Made by a program: the position numbers and the translations under genes. Below are positions 43,124 to 52,337 of a DNA stretch of 64,000 nucleotides, in pieces. Position 1 is the first letter of the stretch. The number at the start of each line of letters is the position of its first letter. Source of the DNA: Alkalihalobacillus sp. LMS6 (GTDB lineage Bacteria; Bacillota; Bacilli; Bacillales; Bacillaceae_D); contig NZ_CP093302.1 of assembly GCF_024362765.1 (NCBI RefSeq), forward strand, positions 740,001 to 804,000, written 5' to 3'. The notes under the pieces were generated by a model, which saw nothing but the letters and a program-made list of their open reading frames with translations, did no database searches and was not told where the DNA came from.

Positions 43124-43783
43124 ATGGGGAAAAAACAATTTCTAATTATCGGTCTCGGTCGGTTTGGTACGAGTGTATGCAAAGAGCTCTACAAGCATGG
43201 GCATGATGTTGTAGCGGTTGACGAAGATGAAGAACGAGTAGAAGACGCGGATAGTTTTACAAATCGAGCCATTATTGCTGACACCACTCATGAGAAAACG
43301 TTACGCTCGCTCGAACCAGAAAGCTATGATGCCGTAATTGTTGCGATTGGCGATCATATTCAGGAGAGCATACTAACAACACTTCTATTAAAAGAACTTG
43401 GCGTGAAAAAAGTGTGGGTGAAAGCAAGAAACAAGCAACACCATCGCGTGTTAGAAAAGATCGGCGCAGACCGAATCATCCATCCAGAGCTTGATATGGG
43501 AATTCGAATTGCCCACAGTTTAGATTCCGATAAAGTGATTGATTATGTAGAAATTTCGGTTGATCATAGCATTGTTGAATTAATTGCAACAAAAAAAATT
43601 GCAGGAAAGACACTGGCAAAACTAAATGTGCGCAGACGGTATAAATGTAATATTCTCGGGATAAAATCAGGAGAAAATTTGACGATTACGCCTATGCCTG
43701 ACGACGTATTACAAGCAGGGGATATTATCATTGTCCTTGGTGAAAATCGTGATTTGAAGAAACTAGAAACGGATCTTCTCTAA
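43124..43783 (+). CDS. ktrA: Potassium uptake regulatory protein KtrA (RCK)
   Basis: This 219-residue cytosolic ring-forming subunit has an RCK_N Rossmann fold (IIGLGRFGTSVCKELYKHG, VVAVDEDEERVEDA) that binds ATP/ADP and an RCK_C domain (from about residue 140) that can bind c-di-AMP. It gates KtrB. A strong terminator follows. Confidence 0.92.
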   Translation: MGKKQFLIIGLGRFGTSVCKELYKHGHDVVAVDEDEERVEDADSFTNRAIIADTTHEKTLRSLEPESYDAVIVAIGDHIQESILTTLLLKELGVKKVWVKARNKQHHRVLEKIGADRIIHPELDMGIRIAHSLDSDKVIDYVEISVDHSIVELIATKKIAGKTLAKLNVRRRYKCNILGIKSGENLTITPMPDDVLQAGDIIIVLGENRDLKKLETDLL

Positions 43784-43796
43784 TAGAAAAAGATTG

Positions 43797-43835
43797 GCTC
43801 ATCAATTGTTTACATTGATGAGCTTTTTAATTTTT
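43797..43835 (+). terminator. Terminator of ktrBA
   Basis: A perfect 10-bp stem (GCTCATCAAT / ATTGATGAGC) with a seven-base loop is followed by TTTTTAATTTTT. Confidence 0.88.
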
Positions 43836-43919
43836 AAGAAGGAAGATGTATTTCCGAAGAGAACTAAATACATAGATGGTGGATGGTGCAAAAACAATCA
43901 TTAGAAAGGAAGTTGCTAC

Positions 43920-44897
43920 ATGATAAGAGTCACGGTAATTGGACTCGGTTCAATGGGAGAGGTTCATTTAGAATGCTTTCGGAAAATGGACAATGTGCAC
44001 ATCAAAGCAGTTGTTGATTTGGACGAAGAGAGAGCGGTTGCGTACGGTCAGAAGTATGGGGCAAAGCCGTTCGTAACAATAGAAGAGGCGATGGAAGAAG
44101 AGGTAGATGTTGTATCAGTTTGTTTACCAACAGATCAACGCTTTGAGATCGTAAAGCAAGCGGCTGATAAAGGTGTTGATATTATTTGTGAAAAGCCGCT
44201 CGCACGAACGGTAGCAGAAGCCGATAAGCTGATTGCTTATTGTGAAAAGAAATCCGTACGTCTTTTTGTCGGTCATGTCGTCCGCTTCTATCCTGAATAT
44301 AACAAGGCAAAAGAAGCTGTACAAAATGGTGCAATTGGAAAGCTTGGCGTTGTTAGAACAGTAAGAAATCGAGCGTTTCCACATCGGGAAACGGAATGGT
44401 ATGGAAGTACGAGTCGCAGTGGAGGCGTCCTTTTAGATTTGCTCGTCCATGATTTCGATTTTCTGCGTAGCTGTTTTGGCGAAGTGAAACGGGTTTACGC
44501 ACAAGCAACAACCTCTGGTAAAAGTGAAATCGATTATGCCCTTGTCACACTACGATTTGAAAACGATATCATTGCACACGTGGAAGGTTCTTGGGCTCAC
44601 CAAAAGGATCGGTCAGCATTTGAATTTGCTGGAGAGAAAGGAATTATTCAGTACGATACGTCACAAACATCGCCACTTGTTGTGGAAAAAGTAAATCATG
44701 ATCAAGTAGAAAGTCCGTTTAAACAGTCTGCCTTTCAAGCACAGCTCGAGCATTTTATCGCGTGTATTGAAAATGGTTCGACCCCACTTGTATCAGCAGC
44801 CGATGGCTATAAAGCAGTAGCCATTGCGGAAGCTGCCTCACAGTCTGTCGTCAGCAGGCAACCTGTAGATTTGCAGTCAGTAATGGCTAAACGTTAA
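43920..44897 (+). CDS. Gfo/Idh/MocA-family dehydrogenase 1
   Basis: This 325-residue oxidoreductase has an N-terminal NAD(P)-binding fold (VTVIGLGSMGEVHLECF), the family motif CEKPLARTVAEADKL and the catalytic motif LLDLLVHDFDFLRS. It resembles inositol 2-dehydrogenase or related sugar dehydrogenases. It is followed 15 bases later by a second member of the same family, so the pair may perform an oxidation/reduction sequence on a sugar derivative. AAAGGAAG precedes the start. Confidence 0.87.
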   Translation: MIRVTVIGLGSMGEVHLECFRKMDNVHIKAVVDLDEERAVAYGQKYGAKPFVTIEEAMEEEVDVVSVCLPTDQRFEIVKQAADKGVDIICEKPLARTVAEADKLIAYCEKKSVRLFVGHVVRFYPEYNKAKEAVQNGAIGKLGVVRTVRNRAFPHRETEWYGSTSRSGGVLLDLLVHDFDFLRSCFGEVKRVYAQATTSGKSEIDYALVTLRFENDIIAHVEGSWAHQKDRSAFEFAGEKGIIQYDTSQTSPLVVEKVNHDQVESPFKQSAFQAQLEHFIACIENGSTPLVSAADGYKAVAIAEAASQSVVSRQPVDLQSVMAKR

Positions 44898-44912
44898 GAA
44901 GGAGGAACATAT

Positions 44913-45899
44913 ATGAAGGTAGGAATTGTCAGCTTTGCCCACGGGCATGCCAATGCGTATGCGTCAAGCCTGGTTAGCATGGACGATGTGGAGCTTGTCG
45001 GAATTTATGATGATGTACCTGAGCGAGGAAAAGAAGCCGCAATCCGATTTCAGACTAATTATCTGCGCTCATATCAAGAACTTCTTAGCAAGAAGCTCGA
45101 TGCGGTTATTGTCACATCTGAAAATGCAAAACACCTCGAACATGTGGAAGAAGCCGCGAAAGCTGGAGTAGCGATTTTATGTGAAAAACCACTTGCGGAC
45201 ACGATAACAGATGCCGAAAAAATGATACACGTATGCAAAGAGGCAAATGTTTTTTTGCAAACAGCGTTTCCTGTTCGCTTTAATGAAGTCGTTCGACGTG
45301 CGAAAGAGAGAATTGACAGCGGAGAGTTTGGCAAGATCGTTGCAATAAAAGGAACAAATCGAGGGAAAAATCCTGGCGGCTGGTTTACGGAAAAAGAGAA
45401 GTCAGGTGGTGGAGCCGTCATCGATCATACCGTTCATGTCGTGGACGTGATGCGCTGGATTTTACAAGATGAAGTGGCTGATGTCTACGCCGAAATTGAT
45501 CAGTTTTTTTCTGGAAAGTCGCTTGATGATGCGGGCATTTTAAATTTTTCATTTACAAATGGTGTCATCGCTACTCTCGATTGTAGTTGGTCAAGAAACG
45601 AACATTTTCCGATTTGGGGCGATGTGACGATGGAATTTATCGGTACGGAAGGAACAATGAAGATCGATGCACAAGGGCAAAAGCTTTCTGTGTATGATGC
45701 ATCGGGTATTCATTATCAAGTATTTGCAGATGATATGGATCACGGATTGGTTAAAGACTTTATTAGCAGGGTGCGCTCGAAGAAAGCACCATCTATTACT
45801 GGTGAAGACGGATTATGCGCGTTAGAAGTAGCAATTGGCGCATATGCGTCAAGTGAAAATGGAGAGCGCGTGCAGCTAAAATCATTTCTACAAACGTAA
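44913..45899 (+). CDS. Gfo/Idh/MocA-family dehydrogenase 2
   Basis: This 328-residue protein has a Rossmann start VGIVSFAHGHANAYASSL that departs from GxGxxG, the motif CEKPLADTITDAEKM and the catalytic region AVIDHTVHVVDVMRWIL. It is clearly related to, but not a close duplicate of, the upstream gene. AGAAGGAGG lies before the ATG. A terminator follows, so the two genes form one operon of unknown substrate. Confidence 0.85.
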   Translation: MKVGIVSFAHGHANAYASSLVSMDDVELVGIYDDVPERGKEAAIRFQTNYLRSYQELLSKKLDAVIVTSENAKHLEHVEEAAKAGVAILCEKPLADTITDAEKMIHVCKEANVFLQTAFPVRFNEVVRRAKERIDSGEFGKIVAIKGTNRGKNPGGWFTEKEKSGGGAVIDHTVHVVDVMRWILQDEVADVYAEIDQFFSGKSLDDAGILNFSFTNGVIATLDCSWSRNEHFPIWGDVTMEFIGTEGTMKIDAQGQKLSVYDASGIHYQVFADDMDHGLVKDFISRVRSKKAPSITGEDGLCALEVAIGAYASSENGERVQLKSFLQT

Positions 45900-45903
45900 A
45901 AAG

Positions 45904-45929
45904 AAGCGGTCATTCAGGCCGCTTTTTAT
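45904..45929. terminator. Bidirectional terminator
   Basis: AAGCGG and CCGCTT with a nine-base loop are flanked by an A run on the left and a T run on the right, between convergent genes. Confidence 0.75.
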
Positions 45930-46485
45930 TGTGTAGTGAATGAAAAACGCTAGAAGCATTCGCATCAAGGACGCGGTATTCGGACCGACCTATGTACATT
46001 GGGAGGCCGATATGATCAAAATTCACGGTATGTTGGTCTGTAAATGCTTTTGGAGATTCATAGCTTTGCACCACCTCTCCAACCATCCACTCATGGGTGC
46101 CATACGTATGCTGACCAACTAACCGACATTCATAGGCAAAGTAAGCATCCTTAATAATAGGAACTTGGCAAATTTCACTAAGCTGATAAGGGATTTGACA
46201 GGCATCGAATTTATTCATATCGCGACCGCTATACGTTCCAGCAGCCTGAATCCATTCTGCTTTTTCATGAGGAAGAAAATGCACCGCAAACGTTTGGCTT
46301 TTTTGAATAAGGTCGTAGGTGTATGTTTCTTTTCGCAAAGCGATTCCATAGTGTCCAGGTTGCGTAGCCATGAATGTATGCCAACCAGAAGCCATGACAT
46401 TTACATGGCCATTCCATTGGCTTGTGACAACCGCAACCATGCTTGGGTAGGTGTGCCATGAATCTTTTGATACAGGTTGTAACAT
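45910..46485 (-). CDS. Flavin reductase-like FMN-binding protein
   Basis: This protein of about 191 residues has a split-barrel flavin-binding fold: VAVVTSQWNGHVNVMASGWHT, ALRKETYTYDLI, FAVHFLPHEKAEWIQAAGTY and an ECRLVGQHTYGTHEWMVGEV segment. Relatives bind FMN and reduce flavins or act as flavoredoxins. The start is chosen at ATG 46485, which has TTAGGAG nine bases upstream. It is a single gene between two terminators. Confidence 0.8.
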   Translation of the reverse strand: MLQPVSKDSWHTYPSMVAVVTSQWNGHVNVMASGWHTFMATQPGHYGIALRKETYTYDLIQKSQTFAVHFLPHEKAEWIQAAGTYSGRDMNKFDACQIPYQLSEICQVPIIKDAYFAYECRLVGQHTYGTHEWMVGEVVQSYESPKAFTDQHTVNFDHIGLPMYIGRSEYRVLDANASSVFHSLHNKKRPE

Positions 46486-46584
46486 CTTCATCACTCCTAA
46501 ATTTGGGATGTGTAGTCTTATTTAGCGTATAACTAGTATCCTCTCTTTTTGGATGCTAAACTAGCGAGAAAGGAGTTGATTCAC

Positions 46585-48270
46585 GTGACAACATTCTATA
46601 AAGAACCGTTCTCTCTTCAGAAAACAGAAGAGCTTGAACAACGTTATCAAACGATCCTAAACATTCCCCTTGATTCAGTTGAACAAGTAGAAGTATTTCT
46701 GCAGAAGGAATCTGAATTATCCGACCAGATAGAAGAAATGACGACTGGTCACTACGTTGATTTTAACAGTCAAAACGATTCTGAGAAAGCCAAGCAACAA
46801 TTTGAACATGATCAGCAAGTGGTGATGCCGATTGTGAAGAAATACACGGCTCTATTAGATGATGCGTTTCTGTCTTCAAAGGCGTTAAATCAGCTTCCTG
46901 AAGATCAATACGGCTATTTAGTAAAACGTAGAAAAAATGCACAAGCGCTTTTTCAAGAGAGCAATATTGAATTAGAAGTAGAAGAAGATCAGCTCGCCAC
47001 ATCCTATTTTGAACATACAGGTTCGCTAACAGCTGAATGGGATGGCGAAGAACTAACGCTTCCTCAGCTTAGTGCTTATATGGAAAGCGATGATCGAAAC
47101 CAACGTAAGCGGGCGATGACAAAATTAAGAGAAGCGTTTATTGAAAAAGAAGAGCCGCTGCAAGAGATACTGACGGAATTAATTCAACTTAGGCAGAAAA
47201 AAGCAGAAAACGCTGGTTTTACAAACTATATGGACTACATGTTTAAGAAGTATGAACGGTTTGATTATACGCCAGAAGACTGTAAACGTTTAGCTGAAAA
47301 CGTGGCGACTTACGTGAAGCCGATTGTGGAAAAAATACATAAACGGCACCAGCATGAGTTAGGTCTTGATTCATACTTACCGTGGGATCGTAGTGGTATA
47401 AAGCAGGGTGAAAATCCGCTTAAACCGTTTCAAACCACTGAAGAGCTTGTGTCCAAGACCGAAACCGTCTTAAACCAATTAGACCCATCATTCGGGAAAC
47501 TCTTAGCTGATTTAAATAAAGGAAGCGCGCTTGACCTTGAAAGTCGAAAAGGGAAGTCACCAGGTGGATTTTGTTCGCCACTCCCTCTTTCACAGCTTTC
47601 CGTTATTTTTATGAATCATGCTAAGCAACATGAGGATATGATTACGCTTGTTCATGAGATGGGTCATTGTATTCATAATGATTTAAAGAAAGATCTTTCT
47701 CTCGAGATGTACCGTGAAACGCCAATGGAATCAAGTGAACTTGCGAGTATGTCAATGGAGCTATTTTCTATGCCGTTTTGGAACACGTATTATCCAAAGC
47801 AGCAGGATTACGAGCGAGCAAAAAGGGATCAATTAGAATCAGTTGTGACGTTTTTGCCAGGTGGTGTTGTTATCGATCAGTTTCAGCACTGGTTGTATGA
47901 AAACCCGACCCATACAGCGGCAGAGCGAAACGAGAAATACCGAGCATTAGTAGAAGCGCACCATTCTAATCTTGTAGACTGGTCTAATTATGAAAAGTGG
48001 CAGGAAACACAGTGGCTTGGCGTGCTGCATATTTTTGAAGTTCCTTTCTATTACATTGAATACGTTATTGCCCAGCTCGGTGCCATTCAAATGTACAAAA
48101 ATTATCAAGAAAATCCTGAGAAAACGTTAAAGCAATATAAAGAGGCATTAGCGCTCGGGAGTTCAACATCTTTATCGGAAGTATTTGAAACGGCGGGGAT
48201 TCGTTTTGATTTCTCTGAGGAAATGATTCGCTCCTTGATGGCGTTTATGGAAAAAGAACTACAGCTCTAA
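46585..48270 (+). CDS. M3-family oligoendopeptidase (PepF-like)
   Basis: This zinc metallopeptidase of about 561 residues has the HExxH site in TLVHEMGHCIHNDL (about residue 360), with the third ligand region ETPMESSELASMSMELF 25 residues later. M3 oligopeptidases degrade cytosolic peptides of roughly 5-20 residues. Its length fits the Bacillus YusX/PepF group. GTG 46585 has AAAGGAG nine bases upstream; the frame is open to 46549. It is a single gene. Confidence 0.88.
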   Translation: MTTFYKEPFSLQKTEELEQRYQTILNIPLDSVEQVEVFLQKESELSDQIEEMTTGHYVDFNSQNDSEKAKQQFEHDQQVVMPIVKKYTALLDDAFLSSKALNQLPEDQYGYLVKRRKNAQALFQESNIELEVEEDQLATSYFEHTGSLTAEWDGEELTLPQLSAYMESDDRNQRKRAMTKLREAFIEKEEPLQEILTELIQLRQKKAENAGFTNYMDYMFKKYERFDYTPEDCKRLAENVATYVKPIVEKIHKRHQHELGLDSYLPWDRSGIKQGENPLKPFQTTEELVSKTETVLNQLDPSFGKLLADLNKGSALDLESRKGKSPGGFCSPLPLSQLSVIFMNHAKQHEDMITLVHEMGHCIHNDLKKDLSLEMYRETPMESSELASMSMELFSMPFWNTYYPKQQDYERAKRDQLESVVTFLPGGVVIDQFQHWLYENPTHTAAERNEKYRALVEAHHSNLVDWSNYEKWQETQWLGVLHIFEVPFYYIEYVIAQLGAIQMYKNYQENPEKTLKQYKEALALGSSTSLSEVFETAGIRFDFSEEMIRSLMAFMEKELQL

Positions 48271-48275
48271 TAGAA

Positions 48276-48309
48276 AAAGATAGCGCCAATTAGCTAGCGC
48301 TATCTTTTC
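48276..48309. terminator. Bidirectional terminator between peptidase and sda
   Basis: AGATAGCGC and GCGCTATCT form a perfect 9-bp stem with a ten-base loop and T-rich flanks on both sides. Confidence 0.85.
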
Positions 48310-48446
48310 TCTGTATGTATGTGTTTTAGGAGGCCTCGACGCTGAAGTTCTTGTTTTAAAATCGAAATAAAATCAGCGTTTAAGCTTAGATGGATCGCAC
48401 GATTATACGTTTCGAGAAGAAGATCATCGGAAAGTTTCTGTAACAT
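48300..48446 (-). CDS. sda: Sporulation checkpoint inhibitor Sda
   Basis: This 48-residue protein (MLQKLSDDLLLETYNRAIHL then SLNADFISILKQELQRRGL) matches the helical-hairpin Sda family. Sda binds the histidine kinase KinA and blocks sporulation when DNA replication is disturbed. The frame is open to 48500, but ATG 48446 gives the family-typical start and has GGGAG upstream. No clear DnaA box is seen in front, unlike B. subtilis. The C terminus is a few residues longer than usual. Confidence 0.88.
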   Translation of the reverse strand: MLQKLSDDLLLETYNRAIHLSLNADFISILKQELQRRGLLKHIHTEKR

Positions 48447-48493
48447 AACGAGGCTCTCCCTTTTAGTTAATAGATTTCTTGTATACATGTAAT

Positions 48494-48540
48494 TTAACAC
48501 AATATATAGTGTTAATCAATAAAATCTATCACTATATATA
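48494..48540 (-). promoter_or_regulatory. Nested inverted repeats upstream of sda
   Basis: TTAACAC and GTGTTAA (48494-48515) form one inverted repeat around an AT core. ATATATAGTG (48502-48511) and CACTATATAT (48531-48540) form a second that shares the middle element. This arrangement of GTG-containing half-sites is operator-like and lies 48-94 bases before sda. Confidence 0.5.
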
Positions 48541-48609
48541 CTTATTTTCAGAAAAACAAAAGCAGTTCGACAGAATGTGAGTCTCTTTGATTAGAGCAGT
48601 CATATTCAG

Positions 48610-48963
48610 TTAACTTTTTCGACAAACATCTTTAATCATTCGAAGGTTAAGCCATTCATAATCGTCGTCAAAAAGGAGCTTGATGCGCTTGTTCAAGTCG
48701 TCATATTTTGTAATGACACCATCTAATGGAAGATAACGACCTTCGTTCCAAATCGTTACCGTTACACAGTGCTGTTCATTCATTGCTTCTAAGATCGTTT
48801 CGCCAAGTTCCTGCCAGCTATCTTCTGATAATAGTTCGTGCAGTGGAATATAGGATTCTTCTTGCTGTAATTTTAGCCAGCTTTCTTTATGTTCGGGAAG
48901 CATCATTCGACTGCCTTCCCAAAGTAAATTTCCGCGTTTTACAAACAGTTCTTCTTTTCGCAT
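48610..48963 (-). CDS. YolD-like protein, SOS-linked
   Basis: This protein of about 117 residues has the YolD signature RGNLLWEGSRMMLPEH near the N terminus and a C-terminal beta-rich part (YDDLNKRIKLLFDDDYEWL). YolD family genes usually accompany Y-family polymerase genes (uvrX, yqjW) and are controlled by LexA; here no polymerase gene is adjacent. ATG 48963 has GAAAGG nine bases upstream. A LexA box overlaps its promoter. Confidence 0.85.
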   Translation of the reverse strand: MRKEELFVKRGNLLWEGSRMMLPEHKESWLKLQQEESYIPLHELLSEDSWQELGETILEAMNEQHCVTVTIWNEGRYLPLDGVITKYDDLNKRIKLLFDDDYEWLNLRMIKDVCRKS

Positions 48964-48991
48964 CTCGAACATCCTTTCGGTATTTTCTTTT

Positions 48992-49021
48992 ATTATATAC
49001 GAATGTGCGTTCGTTATACAA
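48992..49021 (-). promoter_or_regulatory. LexA (DinR) box within the yolD-like promoter
   Basis: On the minus strand TTGTAT, an 18-base spacer and TATAAT form the promoter. CGAATGTGCGTTCG at 49000-49013 matches the Bacillus LexA consensus CGAACRNRYGTTYG at 13 of 14 positions and fills the spacer. Confidence 0.85.
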
Positions 49022-49180
49022 TGGAAATTATTACATAATAAAAAAGTGATTGACCTCGTTATAAAGTGTTTGTGTGCAACGAATGAATGTTGAGGAAGAC
49101 ATCTATTTACGAATAGGATGTTTTCTCTGCAATTAAAGAGGGTAAGAAACCGTGATACTGATTTAGAGAAGGGGTTAAAT

Positions 49181-52100
49181 ATGCGATGGATTTTAGATAG
49201 GCCGAAATTGACGGTCTTATTCTTTATTATGCTTACAGCTGTTGGAGCAATTAGTTTTTCGCAGCTTTCACAAAGAGAAATTCCGGAATTTGAACCACCG
49301 ATTGGTCAAATTGTCACGCCATATCCAGGGGCTTCATCAGAGGAAGTGGAACAACAAATTACCGCTCAGGTAGAGGATATTCTTGGAAACTATGAAGAAA
49401 TCGAGTCATACGAATCAGTCTCGGCACCGAGTCTGTCTCTTATTACGGTCGAACTCGACGAAAGTGTCGAAAACAAAGAAGCGCTTTGGAATGATATTAG
49501 TCAACAAGTAAATGGGCTGGCATCTTCCTTACCTGAAAATGCGTCAAACCCGGAAGTGGAAACGGATTTAGGAGATCAAGGGTTAGCGACGTACCAAATA
49601 ACGTACGATGATGATGTAGACGTAGAAACGTTACAGCAAATAATTGAAGCATATGAAGAAAATCTATCTTCACTTGTTGATATTACCGGCGTTGACGTGC
49701 AAGGAACAGTGGGACAAGAAGTTGCCGTCACATTGGATGCTGACGCGATGGAAGAGAACGACCTTTCTTTTGCCCAAGTGCTTGGCGTGTTGCAAGGTGA
49801 AGAAAATGTCACGCCTATTGGTGAATGGGAAAATGAGGAAGCAATTGTGCCAGTCAACCTTGATACATATCAAGATGTTTCATCATTTAATGAGCTTCCT
49901 GTTGGTGTAAATGATGAAGGGGATCTTGTTCGTCTAGAAGATGTAGGAACGATGCAACAACAATTTAAAGCACGTGAAGAAGCCGTTCAATTTAATGGGG
50001 AACGAGCCATTTCTCTTACGTTTACCTTGCAGTCAGGTAGCAGTGTGCCAAGTGCGCAAGAAGAACTTGATGGCTTTGTGGAACAACTCGCGGCGGATTT
50101 ACCTGAGGGGGCAGAAATTGAGCTTTTATATTCACAGTCGGACCTTGTCTCGGATTTATTTGCAGATTTGGCTTGGTCATTCGCATTTGCGTTTTTAGCA
50201 GTACTAATTGTCTGTTCACTTGGTTTACGAATCGGCTCCGCTATTAGCGTCGCAATAGCTGTTCCCGTATCATTAAGTATTGGCTCCATTGCGTTACCAT
50301 TTTTCAACGTAGACTTAAATCAAATTTCATTGATTGCTTATATTCTTGTGTTAGCGATTTTAGTCGATGATGCGATCGTGGTGAATGACAACATTGAAAG
50401 ACAATTAAGGCAAGGGAAATCACCGAAAGAAGCGGCAAGAAAAGGAACGACAGAAGTACTTGGTTCTGTCATTACGTCAACGATCATCGTTGTGTTTACG
50501 TTCTTTCCAATTTTATTTTTACCAGGTGGGGCAGGGGAATTTATCCGTCCACTTCCAGTTGTAGTAGTGAGCGCAATCATTGCTTCAACAGCAGTTGGGT
50601 TAATCGGTGTCCCTGTTTATCGCGTGTGGAAAGAAAACAGGAAGCCATTAAAGCAAGATAGCCGCCCCGCTGGCATTGCAGGACCTGTTTTAGAAAAAGG
50701 TGGGCAATGGTACGGACGTAAATTAATGAGAGGTGTTGTGAATCATCCCTTTATCGTTGCGTTCACTGGTTTATTACTTGGAACCGCAGCGTATGGATTG
50801 ATCCCGTGGATTCCAATTGAATTCTTCCCAGATTCTGATCGAGAAGAAGTGTTTGTTGAAACGACGCTTGAAGATGGAACGCCTCTTGCACAAACAGAAG
50901 CGGAAGCGGAAGAAATGGCGGCATGGTTAGGAGAACATGATTTTGTTCGGTCGGTCTCCACCTATTCTGGAACAGCTATCCCGCGTTTATTTAATTCTGA
51001 TGGTGGGGGAGAAGAAAGTGAAAATCTAGCCAATTTCCTCGTGTTTATTGATAAAGAACAAATTGAAGCTAGAAGTGCAATGGATTTGTGGAGCGAAACG
51101 CTACCAGAAGAGTTCTCAGTCATTGAAACGTATGAAGTGTCCATCATCGAGTCAGGTCCGCCAGTAGGCGCGCCAATCGCGATTGACATAAGTGGACCAT
51201 CTGTTGAGCAACTGATGGAAAAAAGTGCAGAGGCACAAGAACTTTTACTTAATGAAGATGGCGTGTTAAACGTTGATGATAACATTGGAAATCAAGTAGA
51301 TTCCTTTTTGTTAGAAATCAATCGGGAAACAATGGAAGAGAACGGCATTGTCAGTGATGACTTATCTCAAGCATTGGCAGCTTTAGGAGAAGGTGTACCA
51401 CTTGGAACCTTTGATGAAGAGGGAGAGTTACTTGATTGGCGTCTTTTTTATGAAGGAGACGAAGTGACATTATTAGAAACGGTTACAATTTCTAGTGAAT
51501 TAGGAGAAGCCGTACCTTTAGCAGATCTCGTGTCGATAACTGAGGAAGAAATCCAACCCCGAATTCCTCGACAACAAGGCGAGCGAATGGTTACGGTTCG
51601 AGCATTTCCATCTGAAGATCAATCTGCAGATGAGATTATTGCAGGGGTTGAAGATGAACTACTTGCATTAGAAGAAGACGAATACAGCGTAGTCATAGGT
51701 GGAGAGACATCTGAGCGTACGGAAGTGTTTGTTCAAATTGGGCAAATCTTTATCATCGTCGTCTTCCTTATTTTAATTGCAATGGTGATTCAGTTTTATT
51801 CCATTACCATTCCGTTTATTGTCTTGAGTGCCGTTTACTTAGCATTCTCAGGTGCAATGATTGGCTTATTTATTACCCAAACGGGTCTTGGGTTTATGTC
51901 GTTAATGGGTGGTGTCAGTCTCGCTGGGATTGTCGTTCGAAACGGGATTGTTTTAATTGAATTTATTGAACAGCGAAGAAGAGAAGGCCTGGCGCCAAAA
52001 GAAGCTGTTATGCTTGCAGCCGAACAGCGTTTTCGTCCGATCGTGTTAACCTCATTTGTGACCATCGCTGGGTTGCTGCCGATTGCATTTGGAAATAGTA

Positions 52101-52234
52101 CACTTTTCCAGCCACTAGGCATAACAATTGTGTCCGGGGCGCTATTTTCAGCTGTCCTAACCCTATTTGTTGTACCAGCACTTTATTTAGTAAGAGTACG
52201 ATGGAAAGAAGGGAAATTAGAGAAAGAAGAATAA
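49181..52234 (+). CDS. swrC: RND-family efflux pump, SwrC/AcrB-like
   Basis: This protein of about 1017 residues has the RND/HAE1 layout of twelve membrane segments and two large extracellular loops. Proton-relay aspartates are in VLAILVDDAIVVNDNIERQL (TM4). Other motifs are TPYPGASSEEVEQQIT near the N terminus and FMSLMGGVSLAGIVVRNGIV near the C terminus. B. subtilis SwrC (YerP) exports surfactin and is needed for swarming. No membrane-fusion or outer-membrane partner is present, as usual in Gram-positives. ATG 49181 with AAGGGG upstream is chosen; the frame is open to 49118. A strong terminator follows. Confidence 0.88.
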   Translation: MRWILDRPKLTVLFFIMLTAVGAISFSQLSQREIPEFEPPIGQIVTPYPGASSEEVEQQITAQVEDILGNYEEIESYESVSAPSLSLITVELDESVENKEALWNDISQQVNGLASSLPENASNPEVETDLGDQGLATYQITYDDDVDVETLQQIIEAYEENLSSLVDITGVDVQGTVGQEVAVTLDADAMEENDLSFAQVLGVLQGEENVTPIGEWENEEAIVPVNLDTYQDVSSFNELPVGVNDEGDLVRLEDVGTMQQQFKAREEAVQFNGERAISLTFTLQSGSSVPSAQEELDGFVEQLAADLPEGAEIELLYSQSDLVSDLFADLAWSFAFAFLAVLIVCSLGLRIGSAISVAIAVPVSLSIGSIALPFFNVDLNQISLIAYILVLAILVDDAIVVNDNIERQLRQGKSPKEAARKGTTEVLGSVITSTIIVVFTFFPILFLPGGAGEFIRPLPVVVVSAIIASTAVGLIGVPVYRVWKENRKPLKQDSRPAGIAGPVLEKGGQWYGRKLMRGVVNHPFIVAFTGLLLGTAAYGLIPWIPIEFFPDSDREEVFVETTLEDGTPLAQTEAEAEEMAAWLGEHDFVRSVSTYSGTAIPRLFNSDGGGEESENLANFLVFIDKEQIEARSAMDLWSETLPEEFSVIETYEVSIIESGPPVGAPIAIDISGPSVEQLMEKSAEAQELLLNEDGVLNVDDNIGNQVDSFLLEINRETMEENGIVSDDLSQALAALGEGVPLGTFDEEGELLDWRLFYEGDEVTLLETVTISSELGEAVPLADLVSITEEEIQPRIPRQQGERMVTVRAFPSEDQSADEIIAGVEDELLALEEDEYSVVIGGETSERTEVFVQIGQIFIIVVFLILIAMVIQFYSITIPFIVLSAVYLAFSGAMIGLFITQTGLGFMSLMGGVSLAGIVVRNGIVLIEFIEQRRREGLAPKEAVMLAAEQRFRPIVLTSFVTIAGLLPIAFGNSTLFQPLGITIVSGALFSAVLTLFVVPALYLVRVRWKEGKLEKEE

Positions 52235-52237
52235 AAG

Positions 52238-52287
52238 AAGCTGTCTTTAGAGGGATGTTGATCCCCCTCTAAAGACAGCTTTATTTT
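52238..52287 (+). terminator. Terminator of the RND pump gene
   Basis: A perfect 17-bp inverted repeat (AAGCTGTCTTTAGAGGG and its complement) is followed by TTATTTTCTTT. Confidence 0.9.
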
Positions 52288-52292
52288 CTTTG

Positions 52293-52329
52293 AAAAACCC
52301 CCTCGAAGGCTAAAGGCTTCGAGGGGGTT
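52293..52329 (-). terminator. Terminator of the asp23 gene
   Basis: A perfect 13-bp stem (AACCCCCTCGAAG / CTTCGAGGGGGTT) with an eight-base loop is followed on the minus strand by TTTTTC. Confidence 0.9.
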
Positions 52330-52337
52330 AAAATCTG

